Origin: Candidatus Accumulibacter regalis
GTDB lineage: Bacteria > Pseudomonadota > Gammaproteobacteria > Burkholderiales > Rhodocyclaceae
Assembly (NCBI GenBank): GCA_000585075.1
Contig: JEMY01000004.1
Coordinates: 227,194-291,193, forward strand
Direction of reading: 5' to 3'
DNA: 64,000 bases
The notes under the pieces were generated by a model. It worked only from the letters and a program-made list of their open reading frames with translations. It was not told the origin of the DNA and made no database searches. The translations under genes and the position numbers were made by a program. The stretch's first letter is position 1; each line of letters starts with the position of its first letter. This document shows positions 9,222-18,525 of the stretch, piece by piece.

Positions 9222-10031
9222 TCAGAGTTTCAGTTCGGCGATCAGCGGCGCATGATCCGAGCAGCGCGCCCACGCCAGACCGTTGGGGACGTGCATGTCG
9301 AGCACCTCGAAACCGCGCACGTAGATCCGGTCGAGCGTCAGCCAGGGAGCGAAACTGGGGAAGGTGCGCGAGACGCCGGCGCTCGGATGCTTGCCGCTGC
9401 GCCAGGTGAGCAGCCAGTTGAGGACGGTCTTGGCAGGTGATGCGGCCCGGGCCGCGACGGCGACTTCCTCGACGCCGAGGCGGGCGCGCAGCAGACCATC
9501 GACACGCTGCTGCCAGTCGTTGAAATCGCCGGCAATGATCAGCGGCGCATCGGGCGGGACTTCGCGCTGCACCAGATCAGCCAGAAAAGTCGCCTGGCGA
9601 ACACGGCTGCGCTTGATCAGCCCGAGGTGCAGGCAGATGAGGTGCACTTCGGTGCCCTGGCCACGGCCCACGCGCATGACTGCGTGCAGCAGGCCGCGCT
9701 TTTCGAGCACGTGGTCAGAGATGTCGTGGTTGACGAAGTTGACGATGCGGTGGCGCGAAAGAATGGCGTTGCCGTGATGCCCGTGCGGGTAGACGGCGTT
9801 CATGCCGTAGGCGCGATGCGCGTAGGCACCGAATGACAGGAACTCGAGCTGGGTTCCCAGCGGCTGGTCGGGGTGATGCGCGAGGCGCTCGTTACAGTCC
9901 TGGACTTCCTGCAGGAAAACGATGTCCGCGTCGATCGCCTGCAAGGCCTGGCGCACGTCGTGGATGCGCGGTCGACCGCGAATGCCGGTAACGCCTTTAT
10001 GGATGTTGTAGGTGGCCACTCTGATATTCAT
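9222..10031 (-). CDS. endonuclease/exonuclease/phosphatase (EEP) family hydrolase
   Basis: A 269-residue cytosolic metal-dependent phosphodiesterase of the DNase I/ExoIII/sphingomyelinase fold. The start MNIRVATYNIHKG carries the family Asn. Catalytic signatures are present: FLQEVQD (metal-binding Glu), HGNAILSRH, HLGLIKRSR, IAGDFNDW (Asp/Asn pair) and the C-terminal SDHAPLIAEL (Asp-His pair). The substrate may be DNA, lipid or a nucleotide; similar stand-alone proteins in proteobacteria are usually uncharacterised. The frame is open further upstream but lacks similarity, so I use this ATG. Confidence 0.88.
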   Translation of the reverse strand: MNIRVATYNIHKGVTGIRGRPRIHDVRQALQAIDADIVFLQEVQDCNERLAHHPDQPLGTQLEFLSFGAYAHRAYGMNAVYPHGHHGNAILSRHRIVNFVNHDISDHVLEKRGLLHAVMRVGRGQGTEVHLICLHLGLIKRSRVRQATFLADLVQREVPPDAPLIIAGDFNDWQQRVDGLLRARLGVEEVAVAARAASPAKTVLNWLLTWRSGKHPSAGVSRTFPSFAPWLTLDRIYVRGFEVLDMHVPNGLAWARCSDHAPLIAELKL

Positions 10032-10264
10032 GACTGGGCACGGCAGATGCCGATTGGCAAGGTCGTCAAGGCAGGCGCTCGAAATAGCGATCGATGAGTG
10101 GCAGGTCGTCCGCATCCTGACGCCCGATAGAGTGCGTTGCGCGGCGAGTGCATTGTCGCATCCGGCCGGTGCTGGCGGTAGCCATTTGTCCACAGCGGAC
10201 AGGCTCGTGCCGCGCTGCGCTGGTCGCGACACGGGTCATTGACGTTGGCGGAGTCTGCCCGGCT

Positions 10265-10654
10265 TCAGTTCAGGTCGATGGCGTGCGCCTTGAGGTCGTC
10301 GAGGCTGACGACCAACAGGGCGGCTTCGTTGGTCGCGTTGAGGACCACCTGTGGCGCCTTGCCAGCAAGCAGGGCTTCGCGCCAGCGCGCGGCACAGAGG
10401 CACCAGCGATCCCCGGGCTGCAGGCCGGAAAATCCGAACTCCGGTCGCGGCGTCGACAGATCGTTGCCGCTGGTCTTGGAAAAAGCCAGAAATCCGGCGG
10501 TCGCGACGACGCAAATGGTATGACTGCCGAAATCCTCGTCGCTGGTATTGCAGCAGCCGTCGCGAAAGAAACCGGTCATCGGCGTTTCGCTGCATGCGCC
10601 AAGGATGCCGCCGAGGACATTGCGCTGCTGGCCACCGCTATCGTCAGGCTTCAT
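10265..10654 (-). CDS. DUF2237 family protein at the end of the isc operon
   Basis: A 129-residue protein with the DUF2237 hallmarks: RNVLGGILGACSETPMTGFF, RDGCCNT, then GNDLSTPRPEFGFSGLQPGD and RWCLCAARW. Six cysteines (21, 34, 35, 48, 85, 87) lie in conserved family segments and would suit metal or cluster binding or redox chemistry. No function is established. Its ATG overlaps the iscX stop by four bases (ATGA), so it is probably translated from the isc message, the best clue to its role. Confidence 0.85.
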   Translation of the reverse strand: MKPDDSGGQQRNVLGGILGACSETPMTGFFRDGCCNTSDEDFGSHTICVVATAGFLAFSKTSGNDLSTPRPEFGFSGLQPGDRWCLCAARWREALLAGKAPQVVLNATNEAALLVVSLDDLKAHAIDLN

Positions 10655-10845
10655 GCCAGCTCGTCGATCCAGGCCTGCTGGATGGCCTCGAGAATTTTCT
10701 CGCCACAGTGGCGGCTATCGTCCTCGAAGCCCGGTAAGGCGACGACCCAGTTCATCAGGTCAACGAAATTGATCTTCAAGGGGTCGACCTCCGGATGGGC
10801 TTCGACGAGCTCGATGGCCAGTTCGTTGATATCGGTCCACTTCAT
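10651..10845 (-). CDS. iscX: Fe-S assembly protein IscX
   Basis: A 64-residue acidic protein ([13 protein letters not shown] start, DPLKINFVDLMNWVVALPGF core) matching IscX/YfhJ, the small winged-helix protein that binds IscS and ferrous iron and modulates cluster assembly. Its start overlaps the fdx stop by 4 bp and its stop overlaps the DUF2237 start by 4 bp, so it lies inside the translationally coupled tail of the isc operon. Confidence 0.95.
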   Translation of the reverse strand: MKWTDINELAIELVEAHPEVDPLKINFVDLMNWVVALPGFEDDSRHCGEKILEAIQQAWIDELA

Positions 10846-11183
10846 CGCTTGCCTTCCTTGGTCATGTTGATCGAGTAACGCGGGATCTCGATGGTCAGCG
10901 GTGTTTCACTGACTATCGTCTGACACGACAGGCGGGAATTCGGCTCCAGACCCCAGGCCTTGTCGAGCAGGTCGTCTTCGACTTCGTCGGATGGCTCGAG
11001 GGCGTCGAAACCTTCACGGACGACGACGTGACAGGTGGTACAGGCGCAGGACATCTCGCAGGCGTGTTCGATGGCAATGCTGTTTTCGAGCAGGTTCTGG
11101 CACAGCGACTCACCAGGCCTGGCATCGAACACGGCGCCGTCCGGGCACAGTTCGAGGTGGGGCAGAACGATGATCTGGGTCAT
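10842..11183 (-). CDS. fdx: ISC-type [2Fe-2S] ferredoxin
   Basis: A 113-residue adrenodoxin-like ferredoxin that supplies electrons during Fe-S cluster assembly on IscU. The cluster ligands are visible in [15 protein letters not shown] (C-x5-C-x2-C) and in SRLSCQTIV. The start MTQIIVLPH is the only one in frame at the correct family length; it overlaps the hscA stop by 4 bp (ATGA). A longer frame upstream is the shadow of hscA. Confidence 0.96.
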   Translation of the reverse strand: MTQIIVLPHLELCPDGAVFDARPGESLCQNLLENSIAIEHACEMSCACTTCHVVVREGFDALEPSDEVEDDLLDKAWGLEPNSRLSCQTIVSETPLTIEIPRYSINMTKEGKR

Positions 11184-13081
11184 GCGGTTTCTCCCGTCTT
11201 GCTGGTCGTGGACTCGACGTCGAGATCGTTGATATTGCGGCCGGCAAACGCCCGCCGGATCGACTTGTCCATTCGCCGTGCCGCAAAATCCTTGGTGTCG
11301 GCTTCGAGATCGTCCATCGCCAGCATGATCTGGCGGCGATTGTCGGCCAGCGCTGCGTTCTCGAGCTTGACGATGTCGTCCTCGACGCGTGCCAGTTCGT
11401 CGCTGGCGAGCAGTTCGCGGTCGACGGCGAGCGCCGCGCGCACCGCTTCCAGCAAGCGCTGCGCGTCGACCTGCGATTCCTTGAGCGCCCGCAGCTGTGC
11501 GTCGCCCTTGACGTGGGCCATCGAGTCCTTGAGCATGCCCGCGATTTCGTCGTCGGAAAGGCCGTACGAGGGTTTGACGACGATGCTCGCTTCGACTCCG
11601 GAAGCCTGTTCGCGGGCGGTCACCGCGAGCAGACCGTCGGCGTCGACCTGGAAAGCGACGCGGATGCGTGCCGAACCCGCGACCATCGGCGGGATGCCAC
11701 GCAACTCGAAACGCGCCAGCGAACGGCAATCGCTGACCAGCTCGCGCTCACCCTGGACGACATGAATGGCCAGCGCCGTCTGACCGTCGCGGAAGGTCGT
11801 GAACTCCTGCGCGCGCGCCGTCGGAATCGTCGAATTGCGCGGAATGATCTTCTCCACCAGGCCCCCCATCGTTTCCAGGCCGAGCGATAGCGGAATCACG
11901 TCGAGCAGCAGCCAGTCGTCACCGGCCGCACGGTTGCCGGCCAGGAGATTGGCCTGCGTCGCGGCACCGATGGCCACGACCTTGTCGGGGTCGAGATTGT
12001 TGAGCGGGTCCTGCCGGAAGAACTCGCCAACCGCACGCTGTACCTGCGGCATGCGCGTCGCGCCACCGACCATGACCACGCCCTTGACGTCGCTGACCGA
12101 CAGGCCGGCGTCGCGCAGCGCCTTCTTGACCGGCTGGATGGTCTTGGCCACCAGCGTCTGGCTGATCGCGGCAAAGATTTCGGTGGTCAGTTGCAGGTCC
12201 ACCCGCTCGCCGCTGGTCAAGCGCGCAGCGATGGGCGCCGCACCGTGTACGGTCAGGTATTCCTTGGCTTCGCGTGCCCGCGCCAGCAACATGCTGGCGT
12301 CCTCGACCGAGAGCGGCTTGAGGTCGGCCGCTTCGATAATCCAGCAAAATATGCGATGGTCGAAATCGTCGCCACCCAGCGCCGAGTCGCCGCCCGTCGC
12401 CAGGACCTCGAAGATTCCCCGCGACAGTCGGAGAATCGAGATATCGAAGGTACCCCCACCGAGGTCGTAAACGGCGTAGACACCCTCGGCGGCATTGTCC
12501 AGACCGTAGGCAATGGCTGCCGCGGTCGGCTCGTTGAGCAGGCGCAGAACCGGGAGGCCGGCGAGTTTCGCCGCGTCCTTGGTCGCTTGCCGCTGCGCCT
12601 CGTCGAAGTACGCCGGAACGGTGATCACCGCGCCAACCAGCGCGCCGCCCAGCGCGGCCTCGGCACGCAGGCGCAGCACGCGGAGAATGTCGGCGGAGAC
12701 TTCCACCGGACTCTTCAGCCCGGCTGCGGTATGCAGGCGCAGCATCCCTGGACTGTCTTCGAAAACGTAAGGCATGGCTTCACGATTGGCGATGTCGGCG
12801 ATCCCACGGCCCATGAAGCGCTTGACCGAGGCAATGGTGTTGCGCGGGTCGAGCGCTTGCTGCGCCTGCGCCTCGTAGCCGACTTCGCTGTGACCGTCGC
12901 TGCGATAACGAACGACCGAGGGCAGCAAGGGACGGCCGAGTTCGTCGCGAAGAACGACCGCCAGGCCGCTGCGCACGGTCGCCACCAGTGAATTGGTCGT
13001 CCCCAGGTCGATGCCGACCGCCAGCCGATGCTCGTGCGGCGCAGCTGACTCGCCGGGTTCCGCAATCTGTAGTAGCGCCAT
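11180..13081 (-). CDS. hscA: Fe-S assembly Hsp70 chaperone HscA
   Basis: A 633-residue specialised Hsp70 that binds the LPPVK motif of IscU and, with ATP and HscB, promotes cluster transfer. The nucleotide-binding domain (~1-390) shows [50 protein letters not shown] and [13 protein letters not shown]. The substrate-binding domain follows ([18 protein letters not shown]) with a helical lid at the C-terminus. It is slightly longer than E. coli HscA (616 aa). It lies 121 bp after hscB and overlaps fdx. Confidence 0.97.
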   Translation of the reverse strand: MALLQIAEPGESAAPHEHRLAVGIDLGTTNSLVATVRSGLAVVLRDELGRPLLPSVVRYRSDGHSEVGYEAQAQQALDPRNTIASVKRFMGRGIADIANREAMPYVFEDSPGMLRLHTAAGLKSPVEVSADILRVLRLRAEAALGGALVGAVITVPAYFDEAQRQATKDAAKLAGLPVLRLLNEPTAAAIAYGLDNAAEGVYAVYDLGGGTFDISILRLSRGIFEVLATGGDSALGGDDFDHRIFCWIIEAADLKPLSVEDASMLLARAREAKEYLTVHGAAPIAARLTSGERVDLQLTTEIFAAISQTLVAKTIQPVKKALRDAGLSVSDVKGVVMVGGATRMPQVQRAVGEFFRQDPLNNLDPDKVVAIGAATQANLLAGNRAAGDDWLLLDVIPLSLGLETMGGLVEKIIPRNSTIPTARAQEFTTFRDGQTALAIHVVQGERELVSDCRSLARFELRGIPPMVAGSARIRVAFQVDADGLLAVTAREQASGVEASIVVKPSYGLSDDEIAGMLKDSMAHVKGDAQLRALKESQVDAQRLLEAVRAALAVDRELLASDELARVEDDIVKLENAALADNRRQIMLAMDDLEADTKDFAARRMDKSIRRAFAGRNINDLDVESTTSKTGETA

Positions 13082-13202
13082 GAGGAAATTGTGGTCCTGA
13101 GATTTGTTGCCGGTGTGAGGATAGGTTTTACGACGCGACGCAAGTTAACACCAGGTGACGCGACTGCCTTGCACTTGCTGCCTGCCGTTCAGGGGCAGCG
13201 AT

Positions 13203-13730
13203 TCACTCTTCGCAGGCGATCATTGCCTCGTCGAGTTCGACGAGCAGCTTCTCGATGAACATCAGGCGCCGGACGCGATCCGCCGCCTGCTCGAGGTCGT
13301 GAGCATCGTCGAGCAACGCGGCAAGTTCTTCATAACGTTTGCCGATGTCGTGCTGCAGGCGATGGTGCAGATGCTCGAGCTCGTGGTGCTCGCCCGCCGT
13401 CCGCGCTTCGGCCACTGCCTCGCGCCATTCCATCTGTTCGACGAGAAAATCGTTCGGCATCAAGACGTTGTTTTCGCTGCCGACGTCGTGATCGGCCAAA
13501 TGCAGCAGGTATCGGGCACGCGAAAGCGGCTTCTTGAGCGTCTGATAGGCTTCATTGACCCGCGTCGCCCACTGCAGCGAAAGGCGGCGCTCGGCGTCGC
13601 CAGCGCCGGTGAAGCGATCGGGGTGGACCCTCGACTGCATCTCCAGATAGCGGCCATCGAGCAGTGGCGCGTCTAGCCGGAATCTGGCCGGAAGCTCGAA
13701 CAGCGAGAAGTGATCGGTGTTGAAATCCAT
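13203..13730 (-). CDS. hscB: Fe-S assembly J-domain co-chaperone HscB
   Basis: A 175-residue J-domain protein. The N-terminal J domain (DHFSLFELP to about residue 78) carries the essential HPD tripeptide in SRVHPDRF, which stimulates HscA ATPase. The C-terminal three-helix bundle (about 95-170) binds IscU. The size equals that of E. coli HscB (171 aa). It sits between iscA and hscA as in canonical isc operons. Confidence 0.96.
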   Translation of the reverse strand: MDFNTDHFSLFELPARFRLDAPLLDGRYLEMQSRVHPDRFTGAGDAERRLSLQWATRVNEAYQTLKKPLSRARYLLHLADHDVGSENNVLMPNDFLVEQMEWREAVAEARTAGEHHELEHLHHRLQHDIGKRYEELAALLDDAHDLEQAADRVRRLMFIEKLLVELDEAMIACEE

Positions 13731-13823
13731 GCTTTTCGATCGCGGTGCGCGTCGGGGCAGGCAGCGAGCGGTCGACGGCTAGGCCACCACCGTCAACCAC
13801 CGCCTACTCAGCCCCGGGCAAGG

Positions 13824-14147
13824 TCAAACGTTGAAGCTTTCGCCGCAGCCACAGGCGTCCTTGACGTTCGGGTTGTTGAACTTGAAGCCTTCGTTGAGAC
13901 CCTCGCGCGCGTAGTCAAGCTCGGTGCCGTCGAGATAAGGCATGCTTTTCGGATCGACGAGTACCCTGACGCCGTGCGATTCGAACTCGACATCGTCCGG
14001 TTGCGCGCTATCGGCGAACTCGAGCTTGTAGGCCATGCCCGAGCAGCCACTGGTGCGTACACCAAGGCGCAGGCCGATGCCTTTGCCGCGCTTGACCATG
14101 TAATTGGCGACGTGGCTGGCGGCCCTTTCGGAAAGCGTCACTGCCAT
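13824..14147 (-). CDS. iscA: iron-sulfur cluster assembly protein IscA
   Basis: A 107-residue A-type carrier that receives clusters or iron and delivers them to apoproteins. The three ligands are visible: Cys in [12 protein letters not shown] and the pair in DACGCGESF at the C-terminus. [10 protein letters not shown] is the family start; an AGGAGGT Shine-Dalgarno precedes this ATG, so the open extension upstream is not used. Neighbours are iscU upstream and hscB downstream. Confidence 0.97.
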   Translation of the reverse strand: MAVTLSERAASHVANYMVKRGKGIGLRLGVRTSGCSGMAYKLEFADSAQPDDVEFESHGVRVLVDPKSMPYLDGTELDYAREGLNEGFKFNNPNVKDACGCGESFNV

Positions 14148-14199
14148 GGAAACCTCCTGCTGTAATTGCGTTTGCGGTTCTGTGATTGCTGCCGCCCGC

Positions 14200-14595
14200 T
14201 CAGCCGGCAGCCTGATCAACGTGCTTTTTCTTGTAGTCGGCGACCGCCGCCTTGATCGCGTCCTCGGCGAGAATCGAGCAGTGGATTTTCACGGGCGGCA
14301 AAGCCAGTTCTTCGGCGATCTGGGTGTTCTTGATATCCAGAGCCTGATCCACGGTCTTACCCTTGACCCACTCGGTGACCAGCGACGACGAGGCGATCGC
14401 CGAACCGCAGCCGTAGGTCTTGAACTTGGCGTCTTCGATGACGCCGCCCTTGCCGACCTTGATCTGCAGCTTCATGACGTCGCCACACGCCGGCGCACCG
14501 ACCATGCCGGTGGCGACGCCCTCGTCTTCCTTGCCAAACGAGCCGACGTTGCGTGGATTCTCATAGTGATCCAGAACTTTTACGCTGTATGCCAT
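14200..14595 (-). CDS. iscU: iron-sulfur cluster scaffold IscU
   Basis: A 131-residue scaffold on which IscS-derived sulfur and iron are assembled into [2Fe-2S] and [4Fe-4S] clusters. The three ligand cysteines lie in [22 protein letters not shown] and [11 protein letters not shown]; the Asp after the first is the classic cluster-labilising residue. The HscA recognition motif LPPVK is present just before the third Cys. It directly follows iscS (31 bp). Confidence 0.98.
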   Translation of the reverse strand: MAYSVKVLDHYENPRNVGSFGKEDEGVATGMVGAPACGDVMKLQIKVGKGGVIEDAKFKTYGCGSAIASSSLVTEWVKGKTVDQALDIKNTQIAEELALPPVKIHCSILAEDAIKAAVADYKKKHVDQAAG

Positions 14596-14626
14596 GATGA
14601 TTCTCCTTGATTCCTTGTATGTCTTG

Positions 14627-15838
14627 TCAATGAGCGGCCCACTGGACCGTACTCAAATCGACGCCGTCCTGGACCATTTCCCACAGCGGCGAAAGCTCGC
14701 GCAGCCGGCTGATCTTCTCGTGCAGCAGCTTGATCGCGTAGTCGACCTCTTCCTCGCTGGTGAAACGACCGAGGGTGAAACGGATCGAGCTGTGCGCCAG
14801 TTCGTCCTCGCGGCCGAGGGCGCGCAGCACGTACGAAGGTTCGAGCGATGCCGAGGTGCACGCCGATCCCGACGACACTGCTAGGTCCTTGACCGCCATC
14901 AGCAGCGACTCGCCTTCGACGTAGGCAAAACTGATGTTCAGATTGTGGGGAACACGCTGCTCCATGTCACCGTTGACATAGACCTCTTCGATGTCCGACA
15001 GCCCCTTGTACAGGCGGTCGCGGAGCATGCGGATACGCTCGTTCTCGGCGCCCATCTCCAGACGTGCGAGACGGAAAGCCTCACCCATGCCGACGATCTG
15101 ATGCGTCGCCAGCGTGCCGGAACGGAAGCCACGTTCGTGACCGCCGCCATGCATCTGTGCGGTCAGGCGAATGCGCGGCTTGCGGCGCACGTAGAGCGCG
15201 CCAATGCCTTTCGGGCCATAGGTCTTGTGTGCCGAAAAACTCATCAGATCGACTTTCAGCGTCGCCAGATCGATGACCACCTTGCCGGTCGCCTGTGCCG
15301 CATCGACGTGAAAGATGATTCCCCTGGCACGGCAGATTTCGCCGATCTCGGCGATCGGCTGGATGACACCGATCTCGTTGTTGACCATCATCACCGACAC
15401 CAGAATGGTGTCCGGACGCAAGGCTGCCTTGAAGACCTCGAGGTCAACCAGGCCGTTGTCCTGGACGTCGAGGTAGCTCACTTCGAAACCGAGACGTTCG
15501 AGTTCGCGACAGGTATCGAGCACCGCCTTGTGCTCGGTCTTCACCGTCACCAGGTGCTTGCCCTTTCCAGCATAGAACTGTGCGGCTCCCTTGAGGGCCA
15601 GATTGTTCGACTCGGTGGCGCCGGAAGTCCAGACGATTTCCTTGCTGTCGGCGTTGACCAGCCTGGCCACTTCCTCGCGCGCTTCTTCGACCGCCGCCTC
15701 GGTTTCCCAGCCGAAGGCATGCGACCGCGAGGCCGGATTGCCGAATTTCTCGACCAGATAGGGAATCATCTTTTCGGCGACGCGCGGATCGACCGGCGTG
15801 GTCGCCGAATAATCGAGATAGATGGGCAGTTTCAGCAT
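14627..15838 (-). CDS. iscS: cysteine desulfurase IscS
   Basis: A 403-residue PLP enzyme that converts cysteine to alanine and passes persulfide sulfur to IscU, tRNA thiolation proteins and others. The Schiff-base Lys is in [12 protein letters not shown], and the mobile active-site Cys is in [20 protein letters not shown], the IscS/NifS class I signature. The C-terminal TVQWAAH is IscS-like. It lies between an extra desulfurase gene and iscU. Confidence 0.98.
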   Translation of the reverse strand: MLKLPIYLDYSATTPVDPRVAEKMIPYLVEKFGNPASRSHAFGWETEAAVEEAREEVARLVNADSKEIVWTSGATESNNLALKGAAQFYAGKGKHLVTVKTEHKAVLDTCRELERLGFEVSYLDVQDNGLVDLEVFKAALRPDTILVSVMMVNNEIGVIQPIAEIGEICRARGIIFHVDAAQATGKVVIDLATLKVDLMSFSAHKTYGPKGIGALYVRRKPRIRLTAQMHGGGHERGFRSGTLATHQIVGMGEAFRLARLEMGAENERIRMLRDRLYKGLSDIEEVYVNGDMEQRVPHNLNISFAYVEGESLLMAVKDLAVSSGSACTSASLEPSYVLRALGREDELAHSSIRFTLGRFTSEEEVDYAIKLLHEKISRLRELSPLWEMVQDGVDLSTVQWAAH

Positions 15839-15951
15839 TGCTCTTGCTCCGGTGTGTACAGGTTGCGTGCTACGCGTGACTCTTGACTCGTTATCCTGCT
15901 GGTTTGTTCCACTTCTTTGTCCCGCTTTCCAGACCCATTTACGCTGACTGT

Positions 15952-17109
15952 TCAGACGACCATTGCGGTCAGTTGCTGCAATCTGAGCATCGTGGCCTGC
16001 AACGCCGCCAGAAATCCATCGACGTGTGCGGCGCTATTGCCAACCCCCAGGCTGACCCGCACGGCACCGCGTGCCAGCTCTGCTTCGACACCCATCGCCC
16101 GCAATACATGCGACGGCTCCGGGTTGGCACTCGAACAGGCGGCACCGCTGGCCAGCGCATAACCGGCGCGGTCGAGCTGGCCGACCAGGGTCTCGCCGTC
16201 GATGTCGCGAAAGGCGAAGTAGACGGTGTTCGGCAAGCGCTCGGCGGCCCGGCCAAAAAGCGTCGCGCCGAGGGCGACAAGGCCACGCTCGAGTTGCTCG
16301 CGGAGCACCCGCAGGCGCGGCGCCAGGTCGGCGAGACGTGCTGCCGCCAATTCACAGGCAACGCCAAAACCGACGATTGCCGCCACATTCTCGGTACCCG
16401 AACGCAAGCCACGCTCATGACCGCCACCCGCGATCAGCGGCTCGATGTCGAGTCGCTTGTCGAGGATCAGCGCGGCCGCACCCTTGGGGCCGCCGATCTT
16501 GTGCGCCGACACGCTGAGGGCATTGACGCCGGCGGCGTTGAGGCGGCGAAAATCGACGGCCATCTTGCCCACCGCCTGCACTGCGTCGCTATGAAACCAG
16601 GCCCCCGCCGCTCGCGCCTGCGTGGCCAGCGATTCGATGTCCTGCACGACGCCGGTCTCGTTGTTGGCCAGCATCACCGAGACGATGCTCGGCCGCTCCG
16701 CCATCAGCGTCTGGAATTTCGCCCCATCGATGCGTCCGGCGGCGTCCACCGCCAGCTTGTGCAGCGTCCAGCCACGCTTGCGCAGCTGCTCGGCAGGCCT
16801 GATCACGCAAGGGTGCTCGATCGCGCTGACCACCAGCACGCCGGGTTTCAGACACGCGGCCGCGCCCTTGATCAGCAGGTTGTTGGCTTCCGAACCGCCA
16901 CTGGTGAACACCACCTCGCTGGCATGCGCACCGACCGCCGCCGCCACCTTGCTACGCGCCTCGTCGATCGCTCGCCGCGCCCCCCGACCATACTCATGGC
17001 GACTCGAGGCATTGCCGCAGAGGCCGGCAAGATAGGGCAGCATCGCTTCGACCACCGCCGGATCGGCGGGAGTCGTTGCGTTGTGATCGAGATAGACGGG
17101 AGCGAACAC
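15952..17109 (-). CDS. second cysteine desulfurase (NifS/IscS class I)
   Basis: A 385-residue class V aminotransferase-fold enzyme inserted between iscR and iscS. It keeps all catalytic features: [18 protein letters not shown] with the PLP Lys and [22 protein letters not shown] with the active Cys. It is clearly divergent from the adjacent IscS and lacks its TVQWAAH-type tail. It probably provides persulfide to a subset of acceptors or under different conditions. It is 30 bp after iscR on the same strand, so it should be under IscR control. NifS-like is a description, not proof of a nitrogenase role. Confidence 0.92.
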   Translation of the reverse strand: MFAPVYLDHNATTPADPAVVEAMLPYLAGLCGNASSRHEYGRGARRAIDEARSKVAAAVGAHASEVVFTSGGSEANNLLIKGAAACLKPGVLVVSAIEHPCVIRPAEQLRKRGWTLHKLAVDAAGRIDGAKFQTLMAERPSIVSVMLANNETGVVQDIESLATQARAAGAWFHSDAVQAVGKMAVDFRRLNAAGVNALSVSAHKIGGPKGAAALILDKRLDIEPLIAGGGHERGLRSGTENVAAIVGFGVACELAAARLADLAPRLRVLREQLERGLVALGATLFGRAAERLPNTVYFAFRDIDGETLVGQLDRAGYALASGAACSSANPEPSHVLRAMGVEAELARGAVRVSLGVGNSAAHVDGFLAALQATMLRLQQLTAMVV

Positions 17110-17139
17110 GGCGGCGGGCGAAGTCTTCCAGTTCCGGAT

Positions 17140-17631
17140 CTAGCGGCCGAAAGCGACGACTTTGGCGCGCTGCCGAGCACTCGTTCGCCGCTCGTCATGC
17201 AGGACAGCGACGTCGCCGCCACCCTTGCTCACCTGCTGTGCGACGAGGTCGGCCAAGGTCACCGAAGTCAGGTAGTCGAACATCTTGACGTTCAGCGTCG
17301 CCCACAGGTCGTGGGTCATGCAGCGCTCTTCGTCGTGGCAGTTCTCGCGACCACCGCACTGGGTGGCGTCCAGCGGCTCGTCGACGGCGCGAATGATGTC
17401 GGCGACGGTCATCGCGCTGGTGGGTCGCGCCAGGCAATAGCCCCCACCCGGGCCACGCACGCTGCCGACCAGCTGATGGCGACGCAACTTGCCGAACAAC
17501 TGCTCCAGGTAAGACAGCGAAATCTTTTGACGCTCGCTGATGCCAGCCAGAGATACCGGCCCTTCACTGCAGCGCAGGGCCAGGTCGATCATCGCCGTCA
17601 CTGCGAAACGTCCTTTGGTCGTCAGTCTCAT
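17140..17631 (-). CDS. iscR: Rrf2-family [2Fe-2S] regulator IscR
   Basis: A 163-residue transcription factor that senses Fe-S status through a [2Fe-2S] cluster. The N-terminal winged HTH is visible (MRLTTKGRFAVTAMIDLAL; ISLSYLEQLFGKLRRHQLV; GPGGGYCLARP). The cluster ligands are in QCGGRENCHDEERCMTH (Cys-x5-Cys-x5-Cys plus His), matching E. coli Cys92, Cys98, Cys104 and His107. Holo-IscR represses its own operon at type 1 sites; such a site lies at 17711-17735 over the -35 box of this gene. Confidence 0.97.
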   Translation of the reverse strand: MRLTTKGRFAVTAMIDLALRCSEGPVSLAGISERQKISLSYLEQLFGKLRRHQLVGSVRGPGGGYCLARPTSAMTVADIIRAVDEPLDATQCGGRENCHDEERCMTHDLWATLNVKMFDYLTSVTLADLVAQQVSKGGGDVAVLHDERRTSARQRAKVVAFGR

Positions 17632-17689
17632 GCTTCCTCCTCCAATGCCACGATTACTAATAATTGTTGATTAAATTACTACACTATCC

Positions 17690-17718
17690 ACTCTAGTGAC
17701 CGCTCGCTTATTAGTCAA
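17690..17718 (-). promoter_or_regulatory. iscR/isc operon promoter
   Basis: On the minus strand, -35 TTGACT (17713-17718), a 17-bp spacer and -10 TAGAGT (17690-17695). The region is AT-rich compared with its surroundings. The start point would lie ~50 nt before the iscR ATG. The -35 box is buried in a candidate IscR site. Confidence 0.65.
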
Positions 17719-17735
17719 CTATTTTACTCAAGTAT
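17711..17735. promoter_or_regulatory. candidate IscR type 1 operator, iscR promoter
   Basis: The plus strand reads TTAGTCAACT, ATTTT, ACTCAAGTAT. Compared by eye with the E. coli type 1 consensus as I recall it (ATASYYGACT, RWWWY, AGTCRRSTAT), 22 of 25 positions fit. The site covers the -35 of the iscR promoter and the TAA stop codon of cysE. This is the position expected for autorepression by [2Fe-2S]-IscR. Confidence 0.7.
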
Positions 17736-18463
17736 TGCGGATCGAACCGATCCGCCGTTGCCAGGTCGCCATTGACGTGCACGCCGGCGTCTTCGAGTTT
17801 CTTGAGCAACAGTTCAAAGCGCCGATCGGCGTCTGCCGCGTGATCGAGCAAACCGTGAATCGCCTTGGCCAGCGGGTCATCCTGATTGGTGGCCAGCGCA
17901 TACGCCGAGAAACCGAGCTGCCCGGCCATCTGCTCGCGCTTCTGATCCTGCTCGTTGTCGATGATCCGCGCCGGATTGCCGACCGCCGTCGCCCCGCTCG
18001 GGACGTTCTTGACAACTACCGCATTGGAACCGACCTTGGCCGACGCGCCGACGGTAATCGGCCCGAGCACCTGTGCCCCGGCGCCGATCACCACACCATC
18101 CGCCAGCGTTGGATGGCGCTTGCCCTTGTTCCACGAGGTGCCCCCCAGGGTGACGCCATGGTAGAGCGTCACATCGTTGCCGATGACCGCCGTTTCGCCG
18201 ATCACCACTCCCATCCCGTGATCGATGAACAGGCGCCGACCGATGGTCGCGCCAGGATGGATTTCAATACCGGTGAAGAAGCGTCCGAGATGCGAGACCA
18301 GGCGGCCCGGCCAGCGCAGACCGCGCGTCCACAGCCAGTGCGCAAGACGATGCAGGGCGATGGCATGCACGCCGGGATAACAGGTCAGCACCTCCCAGAA
18401 GGTGCGCGCGGCGGGATCACGATTGAAAACTGACTGGATGTCTTCGCGAAGACGGCTGAACAT
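17711..18463 (-). CDS. cysE: serine O-acetyltransferase
   Basis: A 250-residue enzyme that acetylates L-serine with acetyl-CoA, the committed step of cysteine synthesis, thus supplying the substrate of the desulfurases downstream. The N-terminal helical domain ([13 protein letters not shown]) is followed by the left-handed beta-helix of hexapeptide repeats ([51 protein letters not shown]) with catalytic His/Asp residues. It matches the shorter form found beside iscR in many proteobacteria. A candidate IscR site lies in its promoter. Confidence 0.96.
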   Translation of the reverse strand: MFSRLREDIQSVFNRDPAARTFWEVLTCYPGVHAIALHRLAHWLWTRGLRWPGRLVSHLGRFFTGIEIHPGATIGRRLFIDHGMGVVIGETAVIGNDVTLYHGVTLGGTSWNKGKRHPTLADGVVIGAGAQVLGPITVGASAKVGSNAVVVKNVPSGATAVGNPARIIDNEQDQKREQMAGQLGFSAYALATNQDDPLAKAIHGLLDHAADADRRFELLLKKLEDAGVHVNGDLATADRFDPQYLSKIVD

Positions 18464-18492
18464 GGAAAGAAAGTCCTTGAACGATGAGCGCG

Positions 18493-18498
18493 ATTATA
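18493..18498 (-). promoter_or_regulatory. -10 box of the cysE promoter
   Basis: A perfect TATAAT on the minus strand, ~30 bp before the cysE ATG. The -35 at 17 bp is poor (TGTACT, 18516-18521) and lies inside the candidate IscR site at 18501-18525. Confidence 0.6.
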
Positions 18499-18500
18499 CA

Positions 18501-18525
18501 ATACCGCACTATTTTAGTACACTAC
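18501..18525. promoter_or_regulatory. candidate IscR type 1 operator, cysE promoter
   Basis: The plus strand reads ATACCGCACT, ATTTT, AGTACACTAC and fits the remembered type 1 consensus at 20 of 25 positions, including the whole core ACTATTTTAGT. It lies directly upstream of a perfect TATAAT and overlaps the trmJ stop codon. This suggests that cysteine supply is co-regulated with cluster assembly. Confidence 0.55.

Noticed and set aside
15883..17670. 595-codon plus-strand open frame
   Set aside because: Antisense to the second desulfurase and iscR, Arg/His/Gln-rich shadow translation.
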